64,000 nt of DNA from Planctomycetes bacterium UBA7888 (GTDB lineage: Bacteria > Planctomycetota > UBA1135). Below are positions 32,624 through 43,026 of this stretch, in pieces; position 1 is the first letter of the stretch, and each line of letters starts with the position of its first letter. The translations under genes were made by a program, and so were the position numbers. The notes under the pieces were generated by a model that was given only the letters and a program-made list of their open reading frames with translations, did no database searches and was not told the DNA's origin. Location: contig DLRM01000011.1 in assembly GCA_002500505.1 (NCBI GenBank), positions 18,370 through 82,369 of the forward strand, given 5' to 3'.

Positions 32624-34714
32624 TTATTCAATTCCAATCGATTCAAGAAAGGCGTCGTTCGAGCGCTCTCGCCCCAAGAACCGAATAATGGAAATGTCTG
32701 CATCGCGGCTCCCGCCCACGGAATAGATTTCATTTCGAAGGCGCATCCCCACCTCTTTATCCAGGAATCGATTAGGAGCATTTTCGAAAATAGTGCCCAT
32801 GTCAGCGGCGATGGAATCCGCCCACCCGTAGCCGTAATAACCGGCGTCATACCCGGTGAGATGTCCCCAGTAGGCCGCAAAGTTGGTGTTAGCCGGTGGC
32901 TCAAAGAGAACTTCGGCATTTGCAGCGTTACAAATTTTTCCGGCGTCCGCGCCAACTTCTGCGACATGCATGCGCAAATCAGCCAAAGCCAGTCCCATCT
33001 GGCGGCGGTAAAACACACCAACCGTTGCGAGTTTTGCTTTTTTCATATTCGCAAGTGTTTCCATGGGAATCACGCTTTCGCCGTCGCGCCAGTCAATCGC
33101 AAATCGCTGAAGGACTTCGGGGTCCCAGACCCAAGCTTCAAACATTTGAGAAGGGGCCTCTACAAAATCGCGGGCGACATTGGCGCCACTAAAGCGTTGG
33201 TATTTTGCACGAGTCAAAATGGAATGCATTGCATGACCGAACTCATGAAAAATGGTCTCCACCTCGCCGTGATTCATTAGAGCTGGGTCATCCCCTACTC
33301 CTGGGGTGAAGTTGCAAACCAAGGAGACGACAGGTCTCTGGTAGCGCCCGTCATCCAGAAGTTTTCCACCAATAATGTCGAATTGGGCGAAGTGGTTGTA
33401 CTTTCCCGGACGTGGATAAAGATCAAGATAGAACATACCCATAGCTTCACCGGTAGTGGCATCCTCAACAGCCCAAAGTTCTAAATCGTCAACCCACTTA
33501 TAGCCGGGTTCGACTTGAGTAAATCGCAAATCAAAAATATGCTGGTAAACATCGAACATGCCAGCGATGACTCCTTTCAGAGGAAAGTAATTTCGAAGAA
33601 CGTCAGAATCTACGCTGTACCGAGCTTTCATCAGCTGATTTTGATAGTAGCGGAAATCCCACCACTGAATTTGAGCGTTTGGTTTGCCCGTTTCTTTAGC
33701 CATAAGCTTCTGCAGTTCGGAAACTTCGGCATCAAACTTGGGCTGAAGTCCACGGGCAAGACCTTCAGCAAAGCCCAGAGCTTCGCCTCCCGTTGAAGCC
33801 ATCTTGGGTTCAATTTTGTAATCAGCCCAATTGGAGTACCCAAGCAAAGTGGCCATCTTGCTTCGAAGGCGCACCATTTTGTTCAAGATGGGTCCGTTCT
33901 CCTCCATGGCGATGGAATAACGAGCAGCGTTTACCTTCCTCCGTGTTTTTCGAACAGAGCATTTTTCCATGACTGCCATGTAGTCGGGAGTCACCGTCAC
34001 TCGAACGGCATGCCTACCTTGGTCAGTCTTGCTGGATTCCAAAAAGGACTCTGAAACGCCATTAAGTTCTTCGGCGGGAAATTCCAGGACCACAGAGGCA
34101 TTCGTGATATTGGAATCAAAGTCGGATTCCAGCTTTGACAACTTGTTCTTCAGTTTGGCAACTTTCTCTCGGGTTGCGGCATTCAAGTTAAATCCCGCAC
34201 GCCGATAATCGCGCATGATGTCTCGATAAAGTTGGGCATCTTCTCCCCCGGGCTTAGGCAGATCGCCACTTTCTATTCGTTCTGAAACTTCCCTGCATAT
34301 TTGATAAAGATCTTCACGATATTCAACTTCAACTCCCCACTCACTCAGCCGCTGCACTTGATTCGTGCAAGCTTTCCGAATCTCAGGCTCTTGGCGCGTT
34401 TCCTTCATCAGCCAATACCGATTCATCACAGTCATCATGGGATAAGCCGCAGAGTCCAGTGCCACAAAAGTACTTTCAAAAGTCGCGGTCTCCGGGTCTT
34501 GCCCGGCAATAGCGTCTAGGGCCGCATTCGCTGAGACCAAAACTGAATCCACCGTTGCGACCACAGCTTCTGGGCTTTGCTCAAAAGAAGGTTGTGACAA
34601 AATCAACCCATTTTCAGTGGCTTTGGCAGAGATTTGCTCGAAGCTACGGGAGCTTTGGGTGGAACAAGCTACAAAGGTAACGAATAAAGACAGGACGGGG
34701 AGGCAGAGTTTCAT
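32624..34714 (-). CDS. M3-family zinc metallopeptidase (oligopeptidase), probable lipoprotein
   Basis: 696 residues. The zinc motif HEFGHAMH (about residue 478) with the downstream glutamate region and the C-terminal GYDAGYYGYGWADSIAADM identify an M3A oligopeptidase of the Dcp/OpdA group. A hydrophobic N-terminus ends FVACSTQS, a plausible though imperfect lipobox, so the enzyme may be lipid-anchored in the periplasm like some Dcp homologues. It ends 9 bases from the convergent helicase gene. Confidence 0.92.
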   Translation of the reverse strand: MKLCLPVLSLFVTFVACSTQSSRSFEQISAKATENGLILSQPSFEQSPEAVVATVDSVLVSANAALDAIAGQDPETATFESTFVALDSAAYPMMTVMNRYWLMKETRQEPEIRKACTNQVQRLSEWGVEVEYREDLYQICREVSERIESGDLPKPGGEDAQLYRDIMRDYRRAGFNLNAATREKVAKLKNKLSKLESDFDSNITNASVVLEFPAEELNGVSESFLESSKTDQGRHAVRVTVTPDYMAVMEKCSVRKTRRKVNAARYSIAMEENGPILNKMVRLRSKMATLLGYSNWADYKIEPKMASTGGEALGFAEGLARGLQPKFDAEVSELQKLMAKETGKPNAQIQWWDFRYYQNQLMKARYSVDSDVLRNYFPLKGVIAGMFDVYQHIFDLRFTQVEPGYKWVDDLELWAVEDATTGEAMGMFYLDLYPRPGKYNHFAQFDIIGGKLLDDGRYQRPVVSLVCNFTPGVGDDPALMNHGEVETIFHEFGHAMHSILTRAKYQRFSGANVARDFVEAPSQMFEAWVWDPEVLQRFAIDWRDGESVIPMETLANMKKAKLATVGVFYRRQMGLALADLRMHVAEVGADAGKICNAANAEVLFEPPANTNFAAYWGHLTGYDAGYYGYGWADSIAADMGTIFENAPNRFLDKEVGMRLRNEIYSVGGSRDADISIIRFLGRERSNDAFLESIGIE

Positions 34715-34749
34715 GGAGAGAATTCTACCTATCCCTCAACATTTGAGCC

Positions 34750-35952
34750 CTACTCTCCTAACTCACGCAACTGGTTTGGTATTTCCTTTGGACTGGTTTT
34801 CTCATCCCCTAAAGACTTCGTATCCAACCCAGGGACATTAAGTTCTTTCACTTCGCGGCCGGCGGGTTGCACGCTGTGCTCAAAACTCCCCACTGCTTTG
34901 TTATAAGAATCTCCAGCCGACTTGAGCCCCTTTCCAATTTTCCCAAAATGCTCCATCCAAGTGCAGCAACGCTCGTACAACTTCTTGGCGGCATCGGCAA
35001 TCTGACGTGCATTCTTATTGGTGTCCTCCTGCCGCCAGTAAACCCGAACTGTCCGCAGTAGGGCAACAAGGCTCACTGGGTTTGTAATTAAAATCTTTTT
35101 ACGCAGGGCTTCGTCCTGCAAAGCCGGGTCAACCGCAAGCGCCGCCTCAAGCAAATGATCCCCTGGCATGAACATGATGGTGAAATCAATGTCTCCACTA
35201 ATCGAAGAGGAATAGTCGCGGCGGCCCAAGTCAACAAAGTGAGTCTTCACGGCTTTGGCGTGCTTCGTCATCAAATCTCTCACTTTTTCAGGGTCGGATT
35301 CATTGCGTGCCAGCTCGTAAGAATCAAATGGGCACTTCGAATCCACGGGAATCCCTGCGCCACCTGGAAGCAGGATGACCATATCCGGAATCTTCTTCTC
35401 CTCCACCGCAACTTGTTCATTGAAGTGGACATGCTCCTCCATGCCGGCAAATTCCACAACATTGCGAAGCAACATTTCGCCCCAATTCCCCCGCACCTGA
35501 CTGGAACCTTTAAGCAAGGATTGCATGCGCTCACTACTTTGCACCATGCCGCCAGCAGCCTCCAGCATTCCTTTGATTTGCTCGCTCAACTGCCCGTAAG
35601 CCTCTGACCTTTTTTTCTCCATCTCGCCCGTTTTGTTCTCCAACTTTTTCAATGCTTCAGACAGGGGGGCAAGTTTTAGATCTGTGTTTTGCAAAAACTG
35701 TTCGTTATTGGCCCGCAAAGCCGACTGCGCCATGCCTTTGAACTTGTTCTCCATTTCCGAGAGGGACTTTTCAAAAAATTGTTTCTCCCGCTCTAACGAT
35801 TTCGCGCGCTCCTCTTCCTGCGTCTCCAGCACAGCCAATCGCTCCCGCGCCTCAGCTTCACTATCTACCGCTTCAACCGTCTTCTTATTGGCAATAAACC
35901 AACCTACAAAACCACCAATAACCGCTGCGAATAGAGAGAGGATGTACTCCAT
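34750..35952 (-). CDS. rmuC: RmuC-family protein
   Basis: 400 residues: N-terminal membrane helix (YILSLFAAVIGGFVGWFIA), a coiled coil (about 25-150), then the RmuC nuclease-like core with GNWGEMLLRNVVEFAGM, PDMVILLPGGAGIPVDSKCP, FVDLGRRDYSS and FTIMFMPGDHLLEAAL. RmuC limits DNA inversions at short repeats and has been linked to defence against foreign DNA; the PD-(D/E)xK fold is a family inference. Confidence 0.93.
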   Translation of the reverse strand: MEYILSLFAAVIGGFVGWFIANKKTVEAVDSEAEARERLAVLETQEEERAKSLEREKQFFEKSLSEMENKFKGMAQSALRANNEQFLQNTDLKLAPLSEALKKLENKTGEMEKKRSEAYGQLSEQIKGMLEAAGGMVQSSERMQSLLKGSSQVRGNWGEMLLRNVVEFAGMEEHVHFNEQVAVEEKKIPDMVILLPGGAGIPVDSKCPFDSYELARNESDPEKVRDLMTKHAKAVKTHFVDLGRRDYSSSISGDIDFTIMFMPGDHLLEAALAVDPALQDEALRKKILITNPVSLVALLRTVRVYWRQEDTNKNARQIADAAKKLYERCCTWMEHFGKIGKGLKSAGDSYNKAVGSFEHSVQPAGREVKELNVPGLDTKSLGDEKTSPKEIPNQLRELGE

Positions 35953-36063
35953 ATTCCTATCTTAGCTAAAGCATCACTCATAGCGAGAAAAGGCTTCACA
36001 GGGGCAAGCCCGGAAACTCCCAGTCCTCCTCTGCCAACAAGACTCACAAAAGGGCAGGCTCGG

Positions 36064-37062
36064 CTACCACTTAATCCGCATGCCAGCCCAGGTCAGACCA
36101 GACCCAAAAGCGGCAAGAATGAGGTATTTATCCTTTTCTAGCTGACCATCTTCCCAAGCTTCGGAGAAGAGAATCGGGACCGAGGCCGAGGAAGTGTTCC
36201 CGTACTTGTGGATGTTATGCAGAACCTTTTCCTTCGGAATTCCAAGTGCGTCCATGGCACTGGTCAAAATCCGTCGGTTCATTTGGTGGGGAAGCATCCA
36301 ACCCAATTTACTGTGGTCATGCTCAATCCCAGCCATGGCCCAATCGCACATCTCCTTCATTTTGGAGTAAGCAAAACGGAATACTTCACGGCCCTTCATC
36401 TGAATGAGATGCTCCCGCTTTGCAAGGATTTCTTCATTCATCGGCTCCCAACCACCGCCACGCGGCTTGATAATGAAGTGGGACCCGCTCCCATCAGCGT
36501 GCAAAGTAAAGTCTTCAATAAGTCCCTGCTTGCAGACATCGTGAGGCTGAAGAACCGTCGCCCCCGCTCCATCCCCAAAAAGCACAACTGTAGTGCGGTC
36601 TTCGTGGTTAATCATGCGGGACATGGCTTCTCCACCAAGCACCAGAACATTTTTGTATTTCCCAGAAGTCACAAAAGTGGCGCCGCAAGATAGAGCGTAC
36701 ATGAATCCAGAACAAGCCGCCGCCACATCAAATGCGCCGCAATTGTTGCGAATTCCAAGTCGATCTTGAATCACACAGGCTTGGGAGGGAGCCGTGAAGT
36801 CGCCAGAAACCGAGCCACAAATGATGAGATCAATATCCTCAGCAGTGACTCCGGCCCGCTCCATGGCCAAATTCCCCGCCTCAACAAACATGTCAGAGGG
36901 CCGCTGTCCGGGCTTCAGCCAGTGGCGCTCGGAAATACCTGTGCGCTGGACAATCCACTCATCAGAGGTCTCCACAATTCGCTCAAAGTAATGATTGTCC
37001 ACAACCCATTCAGGCACGCTGTGGGCGATGGAGGCCATTCCGACGGGAATGCCGTCGTTCAT
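36064..37062 (-). CDS. fabH: 3-oxoacyl-ACP synthase III
   Basis: Starts fatty-acid synthesis by condensing acyl-CoA with malonyl-ACP. The triad is present: Cys in AAACSGFMYALSCG (about residue 117), His in LPHQMNRRI, Asn in GNTSSASVPI. 332 residues, usual length. The gene stands alone, not in a fab operon, downstream of the VCBS genes. Stand-alone FabH-like enzymes may also make olefins or specialised lipids, but the triad and end (FGSGLTWAGMRIKW) fit FabH. Confidence 0.92.
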   Translation of the reverse strand: MNDGIPVGMASIAHSVPEWVVDNHYFERIVETSDEWIVQRTGISERHWLKPGQRPSDMFVEAGNLAMERAGVTAEDIDLIICGSVSGDFTAPSQACVIQDRLGIRNNCGAFDVAAACSGFMYALSCGATFVTSGKYKNVLVLGGEAMSRMINHEDRTTVVLFGDGAGATVLQPHDVCKQGLIEDFTLHADGSGSHFIIKPRGGGWEPMNEEILAKREHLIQMKGREVFRFAYSKMKEMCDWAMAGIEHDHSKLGWMLPHQMNRRILTSAMDALGIPKEKVLHNIHKYGNTSSASVPILFSEAWEDGQLEKDKYLILAAFGSGLTWAGMRIKW

Positions 37063-37167
37063 TACAAGAATCCGGGGAGTTCGTGGGGAAAAGCCCCTAT
37101 CAGGAGGGGCAGGAAACCCGATTCTACCTCTCTTCCCTATCCCGGGTTGCTCAATTGCAATTCAATT

Positions 37168-40100
37168 TCAATGATGCAATAGCTCTTTTAATTCCGAAAC
37201 AGAGGGGACTCCAGAGAAGGCCGCCAAAGGGTTGCCATCCGCATCAGTCACCAAAGTAGTCGGTGCACCAAAGCCTTGAGGTTCATCGCCACATGGCGTC
37301 TCACACATGCAGTACTCCCCACGACCGCATCCAGAAAGGAGTTGGCTTACACCCATTGCAGCTAAATTAGCTTCCATTACAGAGACTTGATCCGAAGTGA
37401 TGTCCACCAAGGGCTCGTAGGCTGGCTCATACTTCTTGACGTAGCGATGCCACTCCTCTTTGTTCCCCGGATTGGTGCCGTAAGGAACGGCATACATTGC
37501 CATTTCGTTCCCATAAGTCTCAGAAATACGTTCAAGGCGAGGGATTGATTTTTTGCAGGCAGGACAAGTCGGGTATGAAAGCACGTACATGCGATGATTA
37601 GCACCATGGCCAGTTTCACCAATGAAGCCCATGGCCTGGACTTTCTTCGGAACAGAACGGCCATTATCGTGACGAGCGACATCCGCTTTTCTCTTAGAGT
37701 TTTTATAGGCGTGCACTTTAAAAGATTCAGATTTTTCGAAACAAGTCACTAAAGAACCTGCGGCAACTTCTTCGTCCCGAACCATTGTCCGTCCACTCGG
37801 CCAAATCACCTCAATAGAATCGGCGCGGCTCACCCCCCGCCCTAAGCCAACCAACATGGTCGCACTATTCTGCGCCGCCAAACCTTCGCCACAGCGAAGT
37901 TCGCGCAGGAGAATCTTGTCTCCAACTCTTACTCGCACTTTGGCACCATATCCATCAAGAGGAGCATAGCCTTTTACCGAATTTGGGCCTTGGTTGCCGC
38001 CAACGAATCGGAGAGCAATGAACGAGCCACTTGCGGAATCTTTTTGGTGTTCCCCAATTCGGTTACGGAACAACTTCACATAAGGCGCATTAGCATTCAC
38101 TACGACCATGTCCTGAAAACCATCCTTGTCGTAGTCAAACAGAGCAAAGGAACGACTGTCGCCACCGTGGGCAGCTCCGGATATTCCTGAGATATCCATA
38201 AAATCCTGCCCACCCAAGCTCACCCACATATGGTTGCTTTCTCCCCCAGAGAAGGATGCGCCGCTTTCAACTTGCGCAAGAATGGACCCGCCCAAATTCT
38301 CCGTGTCGGTTAATACTTCACCTTCTAGGTCCATTACTTGACTTTTCTCTTTAATTTCTATTTTTTCGTCAGTACGCACGACCGTGCGCCAGAATGCACT
38401 TCACAAATCTACTGAAAGCTTTACTTTTTCCGGCGCGGAATAGTATCCAGAGAGACCATACAAATCCAAGAAGCCGTCGTTGTCAAAGTCGGCAAACTGA
38501 ACTCCCCAGGCCCATCCACCTTCCTCCACAGGGATTTTTCGTCCATCAGGCTCAGCCAAATCCCAGCGCTCATATTTAGTCATGCCGGAGACTTTGCTGA
38601 ACCCTTCGCCATCGTTCCTGAAAAGCGTGTTCCCCTCAGCCATACGACGGAAGACAGGGTCAATCCCTTCACCTTTCAGAGCCTTGGGGTTGTAATTTTC
38701 ACGACCTTCCATGAAGAATGAAGTCACTCGTCGACCGGCTTTAGAGAACATGTTGGCAACATACATGTCTTGATCTCCATCTTGATCGTAATCGCCGAAG
38801 GTTATCCCCATGCCAAATCCAATGTCCGCCGTTCCAGTTGATGCAGTAACATCGGAAAATCCACTTGAACCATTATTTTGGAACAGATTATTAGGAGCAA
38901 AATCATTTGCGCAATAAAGGTCCATATCACCATCCAGGTCATAATCTGTCCAAGTAGCCTGGTAAGTATTCCGAAAGAGCTTAGCGAGCGGACTATCTAA
39001 AATGACCTCAAACCGCCCATTCCCTAAGTTATGGAGCAATGTGTTCGGCGGTCCCGGGCGTTGGGTATAGTACTTGTTAGTTGAAGCAGTCTCATCGAAT
39101 AGTTGAGCAAGATGTTTCCAGTCATCCGACGTCATGAAACGCCCTAAAGCGTCCTTCCATTCAGTTCTCTTCTTTTTGTAACGGCGAACATTGAGGGCCC
39201 TTTGAGCAAAGTCCCCGGCGTAGGAAGCGAAGTACAAATCTAAAAGCCCATCGTTGTCGTAATCTGCAGCGGCCACAGAGGAAATCAGGTACGGCATTTC
39301 GCCGTCAACTGCCTTTTGAGTGACATCATGAAACTTCCCGTTCTCATTCAATAAGAACATGGACCTCCGAAGGGTCCCACCCAGAACAAGATCTTGGTCT
39401 CCATCGTTGTCAAAGTCAGCAAAAATTGAGGAGGAGGTTTCGCCGTCAATGTCTAAACCAATTTCCGGGGCAATATCCTCAAAAGTTCCATCTCCCCGGT
39501 TCCGGAACAACATATTCTTCCCCCATCGCTCCATGACGTAAAAGTCGTCAAAACCATCTCCGTCAATGTCCACAATGGAAACACCGGGATGCCGATCAAA
39601 GGACTCGGGCCGGAAATACTCGGTCGGCTTTTCCCAATCCTCGCCACGCTTTATCGATGTGAGGTAATCCAAAACCTTTTCTTCGTGAATAGAGCGGCGA
39701 GCAGCTTTCAAACTCTCCACATCTAGAATGACATCATCCAAAACATCTTCAAAAAGGTAGTGATCGGCTTCATAAGTTTTCAAATAAACAGTTTTCCATT
39801 CATAGATCCGAAAACTATCCGCATTGCCGCCACGTGGCCGTCGAAGTGAAACGTGGGCAAGACCTTTGACTTTTCCAATCTTTCCATTTTTCATTTTTGC
39901 CGTCGCAACAAATAACATGCCGTGTTTGCGAGTCCTGGGATAGTTAATCCAAGTTGGCACTGGCAAATAAACCTTCATCTTCACCTTCTTGAAGTACTCG
40001 ACCTCCTCAAAAAGACCACGATACAGACTCATTTGATCGGGCGAGCCGGCTTGAACTTCTTCCGAAACTTGCCATTCCCGAACAACAAGATTGTTTGACG

Positions 40101-40377
40101 GAATTGTGGTTTCAGAAGGAGCAGCGGAAGTAATGCCTGTCCATGTAACTTGCTCTGCAAAAAGCGGCCAAGAAGTGGGGTCGGGAAAAGACATGTCCAT
40201 GACACTTTCCCCCAATGGCTTGAAGATTCCTGATTTCCCCCAAGCAATGTGGACATTCTCAGATTCAAGCATCTTCTGGGTTTGGTTGTCCACCCCGGCC
40301 TGCTCATCAGAGCAGGAAGTTAGAGCTGGCAAAACCAGCAACAATAGTCTGAGATATTTAATTATATTAAATTTCAT
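37168..40377 (-). CDS. Predicted selenoprotein: VCBS/FG-GAP lipoprotein with UnbV and thioredoxin domains, in-frame UGA = Sec
   Basis: One frame of 1070 codons is interrupted only by TGA at 38401-38403 (codon 659). Residues 1-22 form a lipoprotein signal with lipobox LTSC; VCBS/FG-GAP repeats with DxDxDG calcium loops follow (about 330-655). The chain continues across the UGA as LSVDL-U-SAFWRTVV, then one more repeat (FDYDKDGFQDM), an ASPIC/UnbV domain (about 800-880) and a thioredoxin domain with CPAC (938-941) and a CxxxxxCxC cluster near the end. A SECIS-like hairpin begins 12 bases after UGA. The alternative is two genes, the second from GTG 38379, but it would split the repeat-UnbV unit and lack export. 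The Sec role is unknown. Confidence 0.75.
38374..38389 (-). promoter_or_regulatory. Candidate bacterial SECIS element in the VCBS-UnbV-thioredoxin gene
   Basis: On the minus strand GCGCAC-GGTC-GTGCGT is a six-base-pair stem (one G-U) with a GGUC loop; the loop starts 18 bases after the UGA. The E. coli fdhF SECIS has a GGUC loop at the same distance. The flanking AGT/ACT can extend pairing at the base. Confidence 0.65.
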
Positions 40378-40460
40378 GTCCAGTAATCTGTGGTGGCAAT
40401 TCTTTACCGGTTGGGATATTTTCCAATCCCCAAAGAAATTTACCAGCTTTCTTTGAAGAA

Positions 40461-42845
40461 TTACTTTCCCAAAAACGAGATTGGAGTCATCGAAAGAACC
40501 TCCCAGCCATCTTTTCCTTCTGTAACCCGAATACACTGATCTACAGGGACATTTCGAAGGATTTGCCGAACTCCGCTTGCTGGCCACCACAACTCTAACT
40601 CTTCAATCTGGGTGGCACCACCAAGGCCAATCTCCTGCTGCATGGTATTCCCACCAAAGCTGGCTCCCGGACCTGCAAAAACAAATATGTCCCTCTCCTT
40701 TCCCTCCTCCAGGATGCGGCAACGGATTTTAGTTCCAACGCCAAAGTGATTGGAGTCGACTCCCAATAATTTCAAATTGAGCCAATGATTATCATGCCCC
40801 TCATTTATGAAAAGGGCATTGCCGAAACTCCCGTCAAGATACCAACCGCCAAGTTGGTGCCATAAATCCAAATCGCCATCCTGGTCCAAATCCCCGAAAG
40901 CGACTCCGTGACCCTTCATCACGTGGCCAAGTCCAGATTCAGCGCTGGCAAGCTGGAAACTTTTCCCTTCGATGTTTCGAAAAAGGAGGTTAGGGATCAT
41001 GGTTTCAAAAGGAGGGGCCCCGGTTCCTAAGTAGAAATCCATCCAACCATCGCTATCAATGTCGCCATAGTTGTGCCCCATCGTCAGGAAAGTTCGGTCA
41101 ACTCCGTATTCTTTCGTCTGGTCTACAAAATGGCCCGTTCCATCATTCAGGTAAAAGCGAGCCGATTCGAATTCAGAGGGCAAATCAAACCATTCGAGAG
41201 CAGAGGGGTCTACGGTTGGCTCGAGGGGATAAGTCGATGTAAAGACATCCAGCCAACCATCATTGTTCACATCAAAGAACCAGGACCCGAAGGTTTTTTC
41301 ATGCCCGCCGACAAAGGCCAGGCCTAGCTCTGGCGCAACATCAATAAAGGTCCCATCACCATTATTTCGATACAAGCGGTTTGAATTACGGAAGTTCGAA
41401 ATCAATAAATCTGAGTCGCCGTCATTATCAAAGTCGCCCCAATTCACGGCTCTCACATGACCATAATTGACAACACCGGCCTCGTTAGCGACATCGCTAA
41501 AAGTACCATCGCCATTGTTTCGGAAAAGCTGGCTAGGGGAAATGCTCTTTTCTGAAAGAATCTCATTCCCGACATAAAGGTCCAAATCGCCATCGTTGTC
41601 ATAGTCGCCCCAGGCACCCGCAAGATTCGGGTAATCGGGTTTGCCTAAACCGGCCTCCAAAGTGACGTCACGAAAATGTCCCTTCCCATCATTTTGAAGC
41701 AGTGAATTCCTATCCATTCCACCCAGCCTCATCCACGCACCACGGAGAACATAAAGATCTAAATCTCCGTCATTGTCGTAGTCGGCATGAAGGACATTGA
41801 GCCCACCAAGTTGATCTTTTAGACCAGCCCGGTCGGTCCAACTCGTGAAAGTTCCGTCGCCGTTATTGTGATAATAAGACAGGGGAACTGTGCGGTCGCA
41901 TGAGGAAGAAACGAGGTCAAAGAGACCATCCCCATCAAAATCATCCATCACAGCACTACCGGACAAGTCAAAGGAATTCACTCCGAGATGCCGAGATACA
42001 TTCCGGAAATGGGGAACCTCTGCACCAGTGCGAATTTTATCTGGGTTTAATCGCCTGTCTTCAGGCACTTGCTCGGGCCAAGTTCCCTCTGCGATGTGCG
42101 CGTAGTTATAAAGCCAAAGAGCTCCCGGAGATGTGGGGTCCTCTTCCAAGATTTTTTCTAGAGCCTGGATTGCAAGCCGGGCCCCGCCTGGATTCGTCCA
42201 AAGACCCCCTCCCTCGAATGGGAAGATTCCACTTTCCTCGTTGTTTTTGACAATGCAATATTCAACTTCCCCTTCTCGCAAGTGGGAAACTGCAATCCAG
42301 CGCAAAGCCAAGTGACGAGTTTTCCGGGGAAGTCGCTTTTTTTCGGCAATCACCGAGGCGGTTTCGAAATGTTTACGCGCGGTCTTCACTCGCCCAACGC
42401 GCAAAAGATATCCTCCAATGGAAATATGCAGCTTTACGGCAAGGGACTCTTTCCCTTCAACAACGCCCATCTTTAAAGCGTACTCAGAAGCCCAATCCAC
42501 CTCTTCTTCTGGGAAAGCGAACATGGGGGAGCCAAAGCGCCAGGATGCCATCTGGGCTATAGCAAGAGGAGCTTTGTAGGCAAAAACCTGGGTCCAAGTC
42601 GCCGCTCCTGCGAACGAAAGGATAGCAAGGAAAGCAATTGCTTTAGAGCGCGGTGATTGGATTGGAATCCAAGGACCCACTAAAAGAAGGAGCCCAGAAG
42701 TCAGGGCAACGGCATCGAAGGTGAAAACGCTACTAACCGTAAAAGGGTTCTCGGAAGCCAAGGCCCAAAACTCCAGCAGGCCTAAGGTCCAATGATTGAT
42801 AAGGAGGCCTACAAGAATCAGCAGGATGCCTACGATTCGATTCAT
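40461..42845 (-). CDS. Membrane-anchored TPR/VCBS/UnbV repeat protein (CRTAC1-like)
   Basis: 794 residues. Three hydrophobic segments at about 4-24, 45-62 and 69-87 anchor the N-terminus; about 130-260 contains TPR-like helices (AVKLHISIGGYLLRVGRVKTA); then at least six FG-GAP/VCBS repeats with calcium loops such as DFDGDGLFD, DYDNDGDLD and DQDGDLDLW; and an ASPIC/UnbV domain (about 690-770, NHFGVGTKIRCRI and LELWWPASGVRQ). It lies 83 bases upstream of the selenoprotein gene on the same strand, so the two probably act together at the cell surface. Function is unknown. Confidence 0.85.
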   Translation of the reverse strand: MNRIVGILLILVGLLINHWTLGLLEFWALASENPFTVSSVFTFDAVALTSGLLLLVGPWIPIQSPRSKAIAFLAILSFAGAATWTQVFAYKAPLAIAQMASWRFGSPMFAFPEEEVDWASEYALKMGVVEGKESLAVKLHISIGGYLLRVGRVKTARKHFETASVIAEKKRLPRKTRHLALRWIAVSHLREGEVEYCIVKNNEESGIFPFEGGGLWTNPGGARLAIQALEKILEEDPTSPGALWLYNYAHIAEGTWPEQVPEDRRLNPDKIRTGAEVPHFRNVSRHLGVNSFDLSGSAVMDDFDGDGLFDLVSSSCDRTVPLSYYHNNGDGTFTSWTDRAGLKDQLGGLNVLHADYDNDGDLDLYVLRGAWMRLGGMDRNSLLQNDGKGHFRDVTLEAGLGKPDYPNLAGAWGDYDNDGDLDLYVGNEILSEKSISPSQLFRNNGDGTFSDVANEAGVVNYGHVRAVNWGDFDNDGDSDLLISNFRNSNRLYRNNGDGTFIDVAPELGLAFVGGHEKTFGSWFFDVNNDGWLDVFTSTYPLEPTVDPSALEWFDLPSEFESARFYLNDGTGHFVDQTKEYGVDRTFLTMGHNYGDIDSDGWMDFYLGTGAPPFETMIPNLLFRNIEGKSFQLASAESGLGHVMKGHGVAFGDLDQDGDLDLWHQLGGWYLDGSFGNALFINEGHDNHWLNLKLLGVDSNHFGVGTKIRCRILEEGKERDIFVFAGPGASFGGNTMQQEIGLGGATQIEELELWWPASGVRQILRNVPVDQCIRVTEGKDGWEVLSMTPISFLGK

Positions 42846-42972
42846 TATTAAGCGTTTGTTATTAGAGCAGTTGGGCCACGACTGACTTTCTTGAGAATGA
42901 CAAGTTTATCATCTCCATAATCTCAAAACGCTTCTACAACATATCGCCCAACCGAAAAAACCACATACAAAC

Positions 42973-43008
42973 AAAAAAGCGCCCAACCCCTAAAAGAGGG
43001 TCGGGCGC
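42973..43008 (-). terminator. Strong intrinsic terminator of the histone gene
   Basis: On the minus strand GCGCCCGACCC and GGGTTGGGCGC pair around a short loop and are followed by TTTTTT. It ends 18 bases after the histone stop. Confidence 0.85.
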
Positions 43009-43026
43009 TCGAGGTCAGGCAAAAAA

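Noticed and set aside
37168..38379. A separate 403-residue UnbV-thioredoxin gene starting at GTG 38379.
   Set aside because: It would lack a signal peptide although its domains are extracytosolic, and the codons between the UGA and this GTG continue the same frame and a plausible repeat sequence.
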